Positions 40,791 through 55,700 of a stretch of 64,000 bases of DNA are shown here, piece after piece. This DNA is from Incurvaria masculella (Eukaryota > Arthropoda > Insecta > Lepidoptera > Incurvariidae): the NCBI GenBank assembly GCA_946894095.1, contig OX335650.1:3906001-3970000 (forward strand), read 5' to 3'. The notes under the pieces are model-generated. The model worked only from the letters and a program-made list of their open reading frames with translations. It was not told the origin of the DNA and made no database searches. The translations under genes and the position numbers were made by a program. Within the stretch, counting starts at the first letter, position 1, and each line of letters begins with the position of its first letter.

Positions 40791-43700
40791 ATGTCTGCGA
40801 ACGAACGAACGGCTGCGGAGAAGGCCGAACGGGCCGACACCGCGGCCGAGCTAGCGCCCGACCCTGGTCCTAACGACCCCGGCCGAGCCTCCAGCGTGAG
40901 GCTGTCTAAGGTGTGTTTTTCCGTGGTCCATAGTCCATAGCAAGTGTCATCATCAACATTTAGCTGATTATGCATTTTTTGTGGAATAAAAAATGCCTAC
41001 TAAATACCATTCAAACATGAAGTAAGGTTTCCATTACTAAGCCTTTCTAGCAAATAGTATAAGAATATAGTTGGAGAAACGTAGACGTGAAACTCTAGCT
41101 CGAAAATGCTCTCAAGGTCACGGATCTTACCAGCCCTATATTATTATTCTTGCCGACCTGTAACTGCGTAACTTTCATTGATTTTATGTGTAATTCGTAT
41201 AGAATAAATGGTCATTACAATTATTTATACAAGGTATACCTTTTAAGTCTCGTCATTTAGATACATATTTACAAACAATTTCAATTTTAAAACTGTACAG
41301 TGTCCTATTTTTTGAAAGGGTCAAAACTATACAGGGTTATTTTTAAAGACCCAGCAGACTCACAGGGTTGAATCAATGTGTTATAATGAACCTAGTAGCA
41401 TTTGTACTTTGTTAATAAAACAATTTATGACAAAGTTACGATAATTAAAAATGTTCTCGCCTCGATCGCACGCAGTCGTTTTTACAAATTTGTAGATAGG
41501 CAAACCGCCAGCGCGTTGGTCAGACGATATACGTCAGACAGCAGGTGACAACTGGCGAAGAAAAACAGGATACCGCACAACTTGGCAAAGTTTGGGGGAG
41601 GCCTACGTCCAGCAGTGGACAACAAAAGGCTGAGGAATTAGAGGTATTCACTAGGTACATGTCCATTCGATTAGGCATATTTGAGGAACTGTTGGAAATG
41701 TCCATCTCTCTCGATGCACATTTCAACACGTCGCCTCACATTGTTTTTCAGCGATATAAGGTCAACACATCATTTTTAATGTCACAAAATGCGACTCTCA
41801 TGCGTCTTTTTAGTTCGCGCGCACTTTGCAGCTCTGTGACGTAGACCCTACGTTTCACTTCACCCCACAAAGAGTAGTAGGTAGGCAGGTGCAACGGTTG
41901 AGCGTGGGGTGAGTTGGCGGGAAAGATCAGACACCACACTTCCCCGCATCTCCGCGCCGCCAACCGCCGCCTTCCAGGCGCGGATAGTGTTAATTTTACA
42001 ATTGGTGGGATATATGTTTACATTATTTTTTTTGTATTAAACTAGTTACATATTCGGCTTCTATATCTCATACTGAGTTACCCCCTGAGTTTGCAGGATC
42101 TTCACAAAATAACCCTGTATAAAGATTTGTGGATTCATGAATAAATGAAATTGAGAAATTTTTTTGTCACTCTAAGTTCATTCAAAGTTGTCTAGTTGCA
42201 TATGAAAATGAAGAAAGCTCTAAGGAAAATACCTTTTTTTTTTTATGTGACTGGACATGGATGGCTAATACCACAAGTTCTGTCATGGTATTAGCCCAAC
42301 ACACCACATGGGAACTAGGTGCCATGCCAGGACCTTCCTTATATTGCACGGCTACATTGAACTGGATGGAAGACACGGACAATTTTCATTGCCGCTTCGA
42401 CCATCGTTCATCCAATGCGATGGTACCAACCCGGGCGGGATAAACCCTACCACCTAGTAAGTAAGGAAGGGGACCTACAGCTTAACGTGGAATCCGAACC
42501 ACGGCCAGCCTCTCTCAACGGTCGAATGGTCGAGCGATCGCCGAAGTGTCGCGCCACTGGGCCACTGAGGCTGACCTACTCGTGCAATACCTATTCGTGC
42601 AATAGTTTCTATAGCTTTCGAAGAGACTTGACACGACTTCCATGTTTCGAGGAGCTCATTTCAATGTTCAGTGATATTGCCGCATGTCTTAGAACAATCA
42701 ATTTTTTTTATTACTATAATTGGCTATGGATTCCAGGTCCTGTAGCCAAACAATCTAAAAATAATTTCAGTGGCGACATGCCAGCTTTATTGTCAGACCT
42801 CGTGAAGGATGTCCAAAATGGCCTTTACCGAAGATAACATCTTTTCTTTGAGACAACTAATTTTATTAAAGACTGTCATGTATCGTAAAGTGAGAATTAA
42901 AAATACACATAGGTGTTTAGAAGATTTAAGGTTTAAAGTTATAGCGTAAAGACATATCAAACGGTAAAGGTTGTTAAGTAACATTGGCAAACGAGAGAAA
43001 CTTAAAAGGATTATGTACACAGGTAGAATGAATGATTTTTTTAAAAAAATATTTGTGTATCTGGCTAATGTTATCATCATGTTGCTGAACTGGCTATTGT
43101 TAAAATATGACAAATCCAAGTGCAGTGTACTGTCTATGGATGATGAATAAACAACACAATACAATGTCTAAGTATTCAGAAGGCCCAGGTGAAGCGAGTT
43201 TAGAGAAATTATATATTTTTTCCTTTTGCTCCAAGGTGTAACTGATAGCTTGAAGCAACTATATTAATAAAGTCACTATTAGTGCCGGTCAGTGACGGCT
43301 TAAGCCCCAAATAAACAATTAGACAAAACAAACATTGGCAGACCATTTTGAATAGATTGTTTGGCACCACTTAATCACTTTGAATAACTTCAGGAAAGCA
43401 GACGTGTGTCGTCATCCTCGGAGCGGCAGTTCCAGGTGGAGCGAGCACAGAAGTGCCTCGAGAATGCGGCCCTCGTCAGCAAGCGGATCAAGGAGCGGCG
43501 GCGGGCCAACGCCGAGCTCCTTGGCAAACCATTTGGTCAGTACCTATTTTTATGCACCTTGATAGGGTAGGACCCTTGGAAGAATCATAAAAAGGCAAAA
43601 AGAGATGATGGCAACATACAATACAACCTTTGTAATACAACCTTTATTGACTACTTGACGGCAATAAAAACTATCAGTTGACAGCAAACGTTTGGCCTAC

Positions 43701-46700
43701 AAGAGCATCATACAACCAGTCTGGACGTATGGATTGCAACTCTGGGGCAGTGCCAGCAAGTCCAACATCAATATCATACAATGGCTTGAAATATGATCTT
43801 AAAAAGTCTTGCTAATGCACCGTGGTTCATTACCTACACAGATATACATCAAATCCTAAACATACCTAGAATTAGAATCAAGGTCTGCAGACACCTCGTC
43901 CCCTTCATAGATGACATTAGTTGGCTAGGGTAGCAAGAAATGAGGGGGCGTTGTACAAAGGACAACTCAACGTGGAACCAAGTGTAGGCAGCGACCACCC
44001 CCAAACAACAACAACAACATGCTTATAATCTGCGAGGAAATTAAAATGATCAGCACCAAGTATAAACAAAGACTTTTTCAACACCCAAATCCTCTGGCAG
44101 GCCAACTAACATACAAAAAATTTGAGAAACATCTCAAAAGGGCTGGACATTTAAACAAATCCTGCTGAAATTGAGTTTTCTCGCTGGAGTACAAACTCAC
44201 CTGCTTATAGTCAATAGACTGATCGCAGATAGCAAGAAGCAAAAAAAAACTGGCCAACGGAGGGTTCCGTACCATCGTACAAAAATAAATATCGCAAACC
44301 TAGGTGAAAGTGGGGAAACCTATGTTGGGAAGGGAAAATAAAAATATCTAGAAAAGTAAAGCTATGACATATTTTTTTTCGGGGCCACTTTTGGGCGGTC
44401 CGAGCAGAGAGTTAACCTTGATGAAACATGAAGGTGTTGCACGCCACCGGGCTAGCCAGGCTTAGATTGATGGTTTGCGGCTTGATTAGCTTGTATGGCA
44501 ATGGATGGATGCTAACCGTCTATGTCTTGTTATCTTCAAATAATGAACAGGTTAATTAATTGAGTTTACAATGTTGGTGTTTCAGAGGACGAGGAGACAT
44601 GCGACACGGCTTCAGAGCTGGCGTCTACGACGAGCGTCCGCACCGGCTACTCCGCTGCCGCCTCCGATCACTCCCCACCCATGTCCGTCAAGGATGCGCT
44701 TAACCGTCAGTGCTTTTGGAATATTCATAAAACTTTTGCTGCATATATATAATAATAAATATAATAATATACACGTTAATTGGGATTGCCCAACTAACCA
44801 TGTACAAATTAATGTGGTGTTTCATAACGGTAAAACCATTATATACCGTATCATATCATAGGATATTTTATTAAATGTTTACTTTGGTAAACCTGGATGC
44901 CACATTAATTGTTTTGATGGCATATCATTTACAAATCGAACTTCCTAGATACCATCTTCCTTATTATAGTAAGTGCATGGTTTATAAATTTGTGCTTAGC
45001 ATCAGATACATTCTTTCAGGAGGTGATGCTAAAGACAGAAAGAACCAACTTTTAAAAGATACTTATATTTACCTCCTGAACCACCTGCTGAATTGAACAT
45101 AGTTGCTGAATAAACCTGTATGTCTACTGGATGTCATTTCAGGTCATTTTACAACTAACTCTGGACACAGATATACCTAATGATTATTGTGATAAATCTT
45201 TTTTTATTTAACTGGACATGGATGGTTAATACCCCACCCAGTGCCATGAAAATTGCTGGTGCCGTGCCAGGAACTTCCTTATGCACCGCTGCGTTGAACT
45301 GGGTGACAAACATGGATATTTTTTATTGTCGATTCGACCATCTTTCATTCAATGCAATGGTATGGAGCTGCCACTTAGTAAGGCGAATCCGAACCACGGC
45401 CAGCCTTAAGGGTCAATTGGTAATGCATCCAGAACCTGAGGGCGCCCAGTATTGATTAACTTCCTTGATCAAACTACAAGGCATCATACCACCGAGCTAT
45501 CAAGGCTAAAAAAATCTTTGAAACTTGCAGTCCCCGGGATCAGCGAGAGCTTGGCAAACACTCTCAAGCGGAAAGAGATCATAATGGGACGAATCAAGCA
45601 GTACAAAGAGCTGAGTAAGAGAGATCAGCCTGCAGGGAAGGCATCCAAGTCTACTTTCATTTCCAGAAAACCTACACCTGATGTGGAAGACGATGTGGCT
45701 CAATCTCAAAAGGTAATTTTTTGACGTAATGGCCTATTTGGGTTTACTTTTTACTTTACTTACCTTACTTTTTTTACCTTACTTTTTCACCTATAATTAA
45801 GTTTTGATGTGCCTGTTCATTCAAGGTCATGTGTTAACTTTTTCATATTCATCTTAATTTCGGTTTCTGGTGATCAGAACTTGTGAAATATTCTAAGGCC
45901 TTAATTCTAAATATTGAGGAAGAAAACAAACAAATGTTATCTAATTAAACCAAGGTAGATGATTGTAATATCAGGAGATACTCTAGTCAGGCTAAAACAG
46001 ATGAGACTTGCCTACGCTGGAGTGTTACCAACACAAAGATAATGGTTGTAAGTTCACAGCACCTAGAATAAATAAAATAGTTTAACGTCTTGAATTATCA
46101 TTTACATTAGATTTATGTCGATACAATACGCCATCAGCGCTAAATGTGCCCATATAAGCACAGATCTTTTTGTTCTATGGTCCACACTGACTGCCTATCT
46201 TTTGCCCCTTGGGCCTTTGTAAATCCATAAAATAATTAATCTTTTTGTGTATATTAATGTAAATGTTTTCAATTCAAGCCTTTGGATAAATGGAATCCTG
46301 CCCTACTGCAAAGTACAATAAAAGAGAAAGAGACGGCCATAAGTATAATGCAAGTCAAAATGAGAGCTATGGAAACCACAATCCTTGATTTGCAAGAGAT
46401 AATCAGTGAAAAGGATTCCTTGATTGAAGCAAAAACCAAAGCAACTTCACTCATGTCAGATAATCTCAGTAAAAAAGGTGAGCATTCTAAATATGTTTCA
46501 ATAGTATTGGTTTTCCAAAAAAGGGTTTTTTGTTAAAATAATTGTGTTTATACTATTTTCATTTCAGAAAAAGATTCTGTAAGTTTACTGGAAGACACTC
46601 GTCAGCAGATGGTGAAGATGCAAGAAAATTTTATTGCGATGGAGAATGAGTGGAAAGAGGAAAAGAAAAAATTACTAAATGATATTGACCTAAAGAATGA

Positions 46701-49700
46701 AAAAATTATCCACTTAGAACAGGCCAATTCTGTTCTCGAGAATACCAGATTTGAAATAAGTCTTGCTCATTCGAAATTGTCCGAAGAAATAGAACTAAAA
46801 AATAAATTAATTTCCGATCTCGAACTGAAACTGTTAAATATTCCAGAACAGAGTGGTGAAACTAAGGAAGATTTTGAGGAGGAAAAGGGTAGTCAAGAAA
46901 TTTCTAATATGACCGAGATGACAAGGAGAATAGAATTACTTGAACAACTTAACTGTCAGATAAGACAAACTAATTTCGAACTAGAAAACAAACTGGCCCT
47001 TTTTAACCCAGAACCAAAAACTCCTGAACCTATAGGACAGAAAAAAACCAGTCCTCAGGTAACCAGAAAACGTGGAAAATCTGCATCCAGGAACACATCA
47101 GCCAAAGCCAAATCCCCTTGGACATCTCTAGCCGAATCATCTTCTCAAGAAATAAATAAGAGCCCAAAAAAAAGTGAATCTGTTGGTGACGACATTGCTA
47201 AAATGGAAATGATAATACAATCACTTAACAAAGAAATTGTGGATAAGGAACTTATAATTTCTCAAAGAGATTCAGTGATTCAGAATCAACAGGAAGTGAT
47301 CTCTCAGAAGGAAGAAGAAATTAAATCATACATAAGCAACAAACCAGTAACTATGGAAATCAGTTTGTCTGGTGATGCAGTAAAGCCTACATCTCCAAAA
47401 ATATGTACAGCTGCTGCTGAGGATTCTAATTCTGAAAAAAGTCAGCCCCAATTAACAACAGAAGAGCTAAATAGTCAACTAAAGGTAGCTCATGAGCAGA
47501 TTGCATCACTTAATTTGGAATTGGAAGCGGCAAACAAAAATATGGTTAAAGTGAAATCGGCTCACAAGTTAAAATTAAAGCAAATGCAGAAAACAATTGA
47601 TAATTTCAGCAAAATGTCTGACTCCAATGCTGAGGTCAGTAAACTTAGTGATGAAGTGAATCAACTCACTCAAAAGGTGGCAGAGCTAGAAGAAGATAAA
47701 GGAAATTTGCAGTTGCACTTAGTAGACTATGACAGTGGCAGGTGTAAGTACATATTTTGGGTTTTAATGGTAGTTTAAATAAAAGTATCAGTTGGGCGAG
47801 TTAATTTGACACCTGGCTCAGATGACTTAACAAAATAATCTCGGATGATCGAACAGAATAACTCGGAATCATTAAACGCAAAGACACATGGAACGTTAAT
47901 AGTAATGGTATGCTGACGATAGCGGGGCTCTGTGCGAATCAGCAGGAGGAGGATCGATTTCCCTGCCAGGTGTCATGTTAATGTGCCCGACCATACTGTG
48001 TTGGGTTCTATTTATTGGTTATAAAAATATGCTCACGGCACAGAAAGGTTTCAGAGTTATGAGATTAATATTATTGATTTATCGGAAATGTAAGTGATCT
48101 CAATAAATGAAAAGGGATGATGTTCTGTTCGAAATTAATGGACTGAACAGTATGGAAATTGGTTGCATGTATGTTTTCGTGGAATAAAACGTTTTTATGC
48201 AATCCACTGTCTAACTTGCCACCAGATGGTGCTCTATCATATCAACTTCTATACAGTTCAACCGATCACCATGAAAATTGTTATGAATGGATATTTGAGC
48301 ACGGAGAACAACACGCTCACTAAAGTTTTTGATCACATTTTACCGGGCTTCATTTGGATTAATGTCCAAAACGAAATTTACTTGAGCGGAGCCTCAGCTG
48401 TGTGAAAATATTTTTTAATATAAAAACAGTTCAGAGTTTTTGACAAAATATGTTTTACTTTCAGTGTCAGAATCTGACTCCCATCGTAAATTGCTTGAAC
48501 TAGAAGTGTTGGCTGATTCTAGATTGAAATCCATATCTGAACTTGAAACACAAAAGTTTGATTTAGTTCAAGGTGAGTACTCTGATATACATCTTTTATT
48601 TCGCTTTACTAGGTCAAAAACCGGATCAAGTCATATAGATTACAACAATTCCTAAGTAAAGTTATTATTGATTTTAAAAATAATTATAATAGTGAAGAAT
48701 ATAATAGGATAACGAATATATTATGTATGCTATTGGCTTACCACAGTTATTTTCCTCGGTCCTTGTGGCGGCTGGGCGCACGCACTTGCCCTGAAATGTT
48801 GGCCACAAGGACCGAGGAAAATAACCGTGAAGCCAATATCAGACAATAGTTTAAACACCCACAGAACACTTCAATCAGTTCTATATTATGTATGTTGAAA
48901 TGACTGCAAAGCAAGGACACATTAAGCAAAGAACAACAGCTGTATAAAGAACTACTTTATAGTGCAAAGTTGGACTCAAACCAGCAATCAAACATTTCGT
49001 AATCAATGTGTGTACCAATTACGCTTTTAACTTTTTACCTTTGATATGAACTTTGACTACAACGATAGAATATACAAATGTATTGCTGTTTTTCCTAAAT
49101 CGTATTTGACATTGAGGCTAGAACCAGTCCAAGGCTTAGTTTAGTAAAATAAACTTTTTCGTACTAATAATTTTTTCTACGAATGTGATATGTATGTAGA
49201 ATTTACTGCAAAGCAAGGTCAAAGACAAATACATTAACTAAAGAAATAGTGCACTATAGTGTAAGGCTTGAACTGAACCAGCAAGCAGACCTATCGTGGG
49301 CAAGTCAGTTTGATAAGTACTATAGCTCTTCCACCCTGATTTACCTGATAACATCTGAAGCAGTTCTTTTCAAACCTTTGTTTAATAAATAAATGTGTGC
49401 TTGCTTCACAATCCACTCTAAATAAATATCATATACTTTTATGGAAGATCTAAAATAATTACAAAACACATAACAGGACCACTCCTGGCCAGATCCTCCC
49501 CCCCCCCCCCCCAAACATTAGAATCTTTTAATTCTGTCACCTTTCATTTTATATGTTCGTTTTACATTATCTAACATACCAGATAGAACTTTAATGTGTA
49601 CTGTACTTTATTGTGATTTTTTTAATTTTGTCCTTGATTTTATTTTTACCCTATTGAATTTTATTAAAAAATATTTTTTCAGAACTTCACTTGCTGCAAC

Positions 49701-52700
49701 AACAAAATAAAGAGATGGATGAGAAGCTGGCTGATTTGCAGCAAATGCAAAATGAACATGTTTGTACGGAAATGAAATGTGTCCAACTAGAGGAACAGTT
49801 GGATGAAGCGGCAGCTGTGAAACAAGAGTTAGAGCTGGTTATTCAAAACCTTAAACTTGACAAAGATCACTCAAAACAATTGATTAAAGACCTGCAAGAT
49901 AAAATTTTGGAAATTACAAATAAATTGGAAAGTTATATTCAGGAGAACATTGATTTAACTGACAGATTAGAAAAATTGAGTGCTGAAAAAGTTAGTTCAG
50001 CTGAATCAATAGAAATGGTTGAGTCTTTAACTGTACAAGAAAAGTTGGAACTTGAAGAGTACAATAAGAAAAATCCATTTTCAAGTGAACCATTGACTAA
50101 AAGCAGCAATGAAAAACTATTAACTGAAGAATTTGAAAAGACAGAGTTTAATGAAAACCTTCTGAAACTCACACAAGAAAGTGAGGAATTAAATAAAAAG
50201 ATTGAGTTGTTTACTCAAGAAAGGCATGAAGTAATGGAAAAAATGAATGAGCTGAAACAAGAAAATGAAAACTTGCACTTAAAAATTAATGAAATTAATA
50301 TGCAGAAACAGTATTTAGAAACTCAAATGCAGCAAATGCTAAAGGAAAAAGATCAAATAAATAAATATAATGATGAACTCTCAAATCAAATCGAAAAGCT
50401 TAAAAAAGAACAGATGGAGATTTTAAAAGAAAATTCCAGCATTATAAGGCCTGCATTAAACGAAGAAGCTGGCATAGATATTGAATCTACTTCGAAAGAT
50501 GTGAGTGATGGCGTATCTAGTGATATTTCCACCCAAGATGATAGGCCTCACGTTTTAAAAACCAAACCAGTAAAGCAATTAACTAAAGAAATATTGAAAT
50601 TGAAGAATATGATCAAAGAGAGAGAAGCTGAAATTGCAGATTGCCAAATGAAAATACTTTCCCTCGAGGAACAGCAACAAAAGCAATCAGAGTTACTAAA
50701 AAATTACGCAAATACTGAGAATTCTCTAAAAACACTTGCAGATGAAAATAAACAACTGAAGGAGGAATTGACTGCGCTGAAGCTACAAACTGAAAATATG
50801 GCTTCAGTGCAGATATATTGTAATGAAATCGAAGTTCTGAAACAGAGGAACGAAGCGTTACAAAACAGTATACTTAACACTCAATCTGAATATGCAGCAT
50901 TGATCTCTGCTCGGGACTTGAAAATTCAAGAATTGGAATCTTTTTTGATGGATTACGAAGGCAAAATAGCAACATATAATATGTCTTTGCAACAGAAAGA
51001 TAAAGACATAACTGACTACTTGAACCAAATAACTCAATTAAATAGTGTATCTCAAAAATTGAGATCCACAATAGAACTTCTTGAAGAAGAAAAACTTAAT
51101 GATCAAAATGATGAATTAATAAAAAGCTTGAACATGCAGATTCTTAAATATCAAAGTCTCATAAATGAACAAGATGCCAAGTTAAACATTTATGAAGACG
51201 AAAAAAAACAATTAATGTCAATAAAATTAGAGTTCACAGAAAAGAATGCAAATCTTGAAAGTGAAATTAAGAAGTTGTATAACACTCTCTTAGACAAGGA
51301 TACCCGTATGAAGGAATTGCAAGAGTTGCAAAAAAGACAAAGTGAAGAGGTTTTAAACATAGCAGAACAGTGCAAACAACGAGATGAAGAAATGCATGAA
51401 ATAAAATTACAACTTAGAAAGGAATCCATCGAAAACGAAAACCTACGTACATCTCTCAGTGAATTAGAAGCATACAAAACTAATTGTGTTCAGGAAATAG
51501 GTAAATTAAAGCAAGACTATGAAGCACAGATTAATTTAAAAATTTCTGAAGTGAATGAAAGTTTTAAGGTTTCAGAACTAAAAAATAAAGAGCTTATGGA
51601 AAAACTCAAGAAATTCGCAGCCAATCTCAAAAAGAAATCAAATATTTGTGCTGAGCTTGAAAGTCAAATATCTGGCTTACACATCGAAATTGAACAAAAG
51701 CAAAAAGAAATTGAAAGCCTTCAGGCGCAAGTAAATGAATCAGCATTACTACACAACGAAATTGCTTCTCTGAGCACAGAATTAGAGTTAATCAAATCAG
51801 AAGGCTTACATCATGAACAGAACAAGATTCAGGAATTGGAAGCTCAATTTGCCGTTGTACTCCAAGAAAAATCTAACTTAATAGAACAGCACAGGCACTT
51901 AGAAAATAATTTGATATCTGCTAAACAAGAAATAGAAGCTTTTGTTTATAATAACACCAGCCTCTCAACTGACCTCAGAATTCAACAGCAGGAATCTCAA
52001 GATTTAAAAGCAAGAATTGAAATGTTAAATAATAAATTAACGGAACAAGAGGTGGAAAAAGTAAATAATAATAATTTGGTTAGCAAGATTTCCACCCTTG
52101 AGTTAGAGATCCATCAAAAACAACTTCAAATATCAGATCTGTTAAGCCAAATTGAAAATATACAAGTGGAATTTAATACTTTTAAATTTGGTCATGATGC
52201 TAAAATTCAAGAAAGAGATTTGTTTATTGAAAACCTAGAGAGTGAAATTTCTAATTACAGAAGCCGAATTTCTAGACTAGAGGAAAGTATTTCTGTGATG
52301 GAAGACAGGCGACACTCCCTGGAACGAAAAGCTGATCAATTAGGAAATCAATTAGAAGAAAAGCAAAAGGCTTATTGTGACTACACAAATAATGAAGATG
52401 AACTAGTGAGTCGATTGGCAGTTTTGATGGATCACGATCAAGTGGTTGATAAGCAGCTCCATGAAATCGAAAAAGAAAATACGGAAATGCAAAATAAAAT
52501 ACAAAAACTTATTGATGAAAATCAACATCTGCAAAGAAATCTTCAGTTGGCACATGAAGAATGCTTGTACTTGAAGGATTATTCAAATAAAGAACATCAA
52601 GTGGAATTGGATTCTGCAAAACTAAGAATTGATCAATTAGAAACGCACATTAAGAAGACTTCTTCTGAGTATCAGACAGGTATGAAACAGCAAACAGCAG

Positions 52701-55700
52701 AAATGAATAACTTGGAATCCGAGTTTAACATGCAAATTGAGAACAATATTAAAGAAAAAAAAATTTTAAGTGAAAAATATGAAAAGCTTTTGGAAACAAA
52801 CAGTCAGCTAGAACAGCAGCTTCAAGAATATTTGCAAAATATTAAGACTCTAAATGAAAGTTTACAGGACCTTAATGAAATAAACAGATCTCTTCATGAA
52901 AAATCGCTTAAAGACGAAGATACAAATGCACGAAATTATACTGATCAATACATAACTGAAATAAATAATATGCAATCTATAATAAATGTGTGCAACTCCG
53001 AACTTGAGGATCTTCGAAAATTGCAAACGGAAAGTAATACTACCATTTTTAAGATGGAAACCAAGATTAACGAGATGAACGAAGACATTTTACATAAGAC
53101 CGAGGAGTTGGAATTTGCCAAGGCACAATTTCAGAAATCTGTATCTGATGTTGATAACTTAAATAAAATTATACATCAACAAAAGTCCCTAGTAACAGAA
53201 TTGCAATCAAATTTGAAAGAAAAAGATTTACAAATCGCACAATATCCAACAATATATTTGGATCCTCTTTCTTCACATGTTGTTGAAAGGAAAGAACCGA
53301 AAGATCCTGCCAATATAATCCCGATAATAACAGCTTTTGAACATGAAATACTTAAAAGTCAATCACAAGAAACTACAAATCAACTGCAAGAACAAGAGAC
53401 AGGCGGGCGTGGTGTTGCTGAAGAAATTATTGTACCAAAAAAAACCTATCTCTGTTATGATGAAATACCAGTAGAAAAAATAGAACAGCCATATTCTGAT
53501 GTGGGAATAGACCCTTTCAATTCAGATGAAGGATGGGGACTAGGTGAAAGTTCAGTGGATTCAGAGAAACACGATTATATGTTCGAAGTAAATCGGCTGT
53601 CTAGTGACAATGAAAAGCTAAAGTCAGAAATCGCTAACAGTAATACAAAACTAGCAAAAGCCCTTAAAAAGTTAAAAGAGTTAAAACTTAATAACGATAG
53701 ACTTATGAATGATTTGAAAACTGCTAATCAAATTTCTCAGTTGAATATATTGGATACAACATTGGAAGATGAATTAAAAAATCAAATCAAACAATTAAAT
53801 GATCGAATTGATGAACTGAATGCAGAAATGAGTAAAGGAAAGCGTGAAAGAGAAATGCTTTCCAAACAAAACGAAATAATAAAAAATGCTAATGATCGGG
53901 TGATGGAAATGAAAGAGAAGCTGGAAAATGAAATTTTAATATGGAAATGTAAATTTCAGGAAGCAAATGATAAAGTTTCCACATTTGCTTGGGGAGAAGA
54001 CCAAGGGCGCTCACAACCCATGCAACAATGCCAAAGAGATAATACTGATAAATCTGTCGATAAACATTTTCTAGAGCAGATTGACAAAGAAAACGATGAA
54101 CTTAATGCATTGGTTGACCAGTTGACGAAAGAAAACACAGAATTATCCATGTTAAAATCTAACCAAAGTGAAGAAATCATTTCCCTGAACAATATTTTAT
54201 CAAATGTTCAGTCACAGTTGAAGATAGAACAAGACAACTCTGAAATAGAACGTTTGCATATGAAATCAGTTATAAGGGATTTAGAATCTGACTTATGTTC
54301 TATCAAAGATCAGTCACCCATTTGTGAGAAATGTAAATTGTATGAAATAGAATTATCACAAGTCAAAATACAGTTAGAGGTCTTGACCAATGATAATAAT
54401 TCTTTGGTATCAACTGTAAAACAACTTCACTTGGATATCGAAGCAGCTAGATCGGAGTGCAATGTTTTTGAAAATAATAAAATGAAAATGGAAAATGAAA
54501 TAACAAACCTAAAACAATGTTTGAATATAGCGAATGAGCAGGTCTCGCTGCAAAAACCATCATATTCTGATGAAACAGCACAACTCCAAGAAAAATGTAA
54601 AATATTGGAGGAAAGTTGTCAAACATTAAAATTAGAACTGCAGAATTCTACAAGTATGTGTCATAATTTGCAATCTCATATGAATGAAGCATCAGATAAA
54701 ATAGTTGCTTATGAATCGAAGATTGCAGACTTAGAGAAAACATCTACTAAACTCAATGAGGAAAATGATCAGTTGTTGTCAACTGTCACAGAATTACGTT
54801 CATCTGTAGTTTCAGCAGTGGATCAACGAGGATATGAAGTGGCTGAAATGTGGAAACAGCATTTGTCTCAACGGGAATCAGATTTTTCTAACTTGGAACA
54901 CGAATTGCGTGAACAAATCAGTGTTATGGAGAGCAAATATGAGCATTTGCTAGACAATGTTCAATCATCCTCTCAAGAAGAAACAAGCAAAATGATTATG
55001 ATGGAACAACTGTCATCTTTGCAAGTTAAGCTGAAAGACAAGGAAGAACATCTCATAAGTTTACAAAACAAATTTAGTGATTTGGTCAGTGAAATGGAAT
55101 TGCTTCGTTCGGAAATGGAAGACGAAAAGTTAATTCATGAAAATAAACTATTGACTCAACAAGAAGAGAGTGAAAAGCACATAAAAGAAATAGAAATTCA
55201 GCATAAAAATGAAATCCTCAACAAAGATGCTAGTATTGTCGAACTAAACATGGAACTAGAAAAAACAAAAGAAAATATTGAAATGTTTGCTACAGAATCA
55301 CAAAGATCACAAGAAAAAATTGATTCACTCAACAAAAATATTTCAGATCTTACAAATCAAGTTCGTATGAAAGACAATGAAATATATCATAAAATTCAAG
55401 AATACAATATAATTTTAAATCAAAGAAATGAAGAATTTGAAGTTTTAAAGCAACAATTGATTGAATTTGAACGAAAGATCGAAGAACTCGGTTTTGAGAA
55501 GGAATCGGAACTAGCCATTTTGAGGCTCAGAATTCACGAACAATCTTGCTATTTCGACAAGGAGAAATCAAATTATGAGGCAGAAAAAGCCGAATTAGTA
55601 GATAAATTGACACAGAAAATCGAAGAATGCACTAATCTCAACAAGCAATTGACCGACTTGAACAGATCCTTAGAGGAAGATTCTGCCCGAATGAGCGAAA

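Noticed and set aside
42793..43164. 123-codon minus-strand frame in golgin intron 1
   Set aside because: Low-complexity Leu/Ile/Ser composition, no homology recognised, no promoter or splice evidence.
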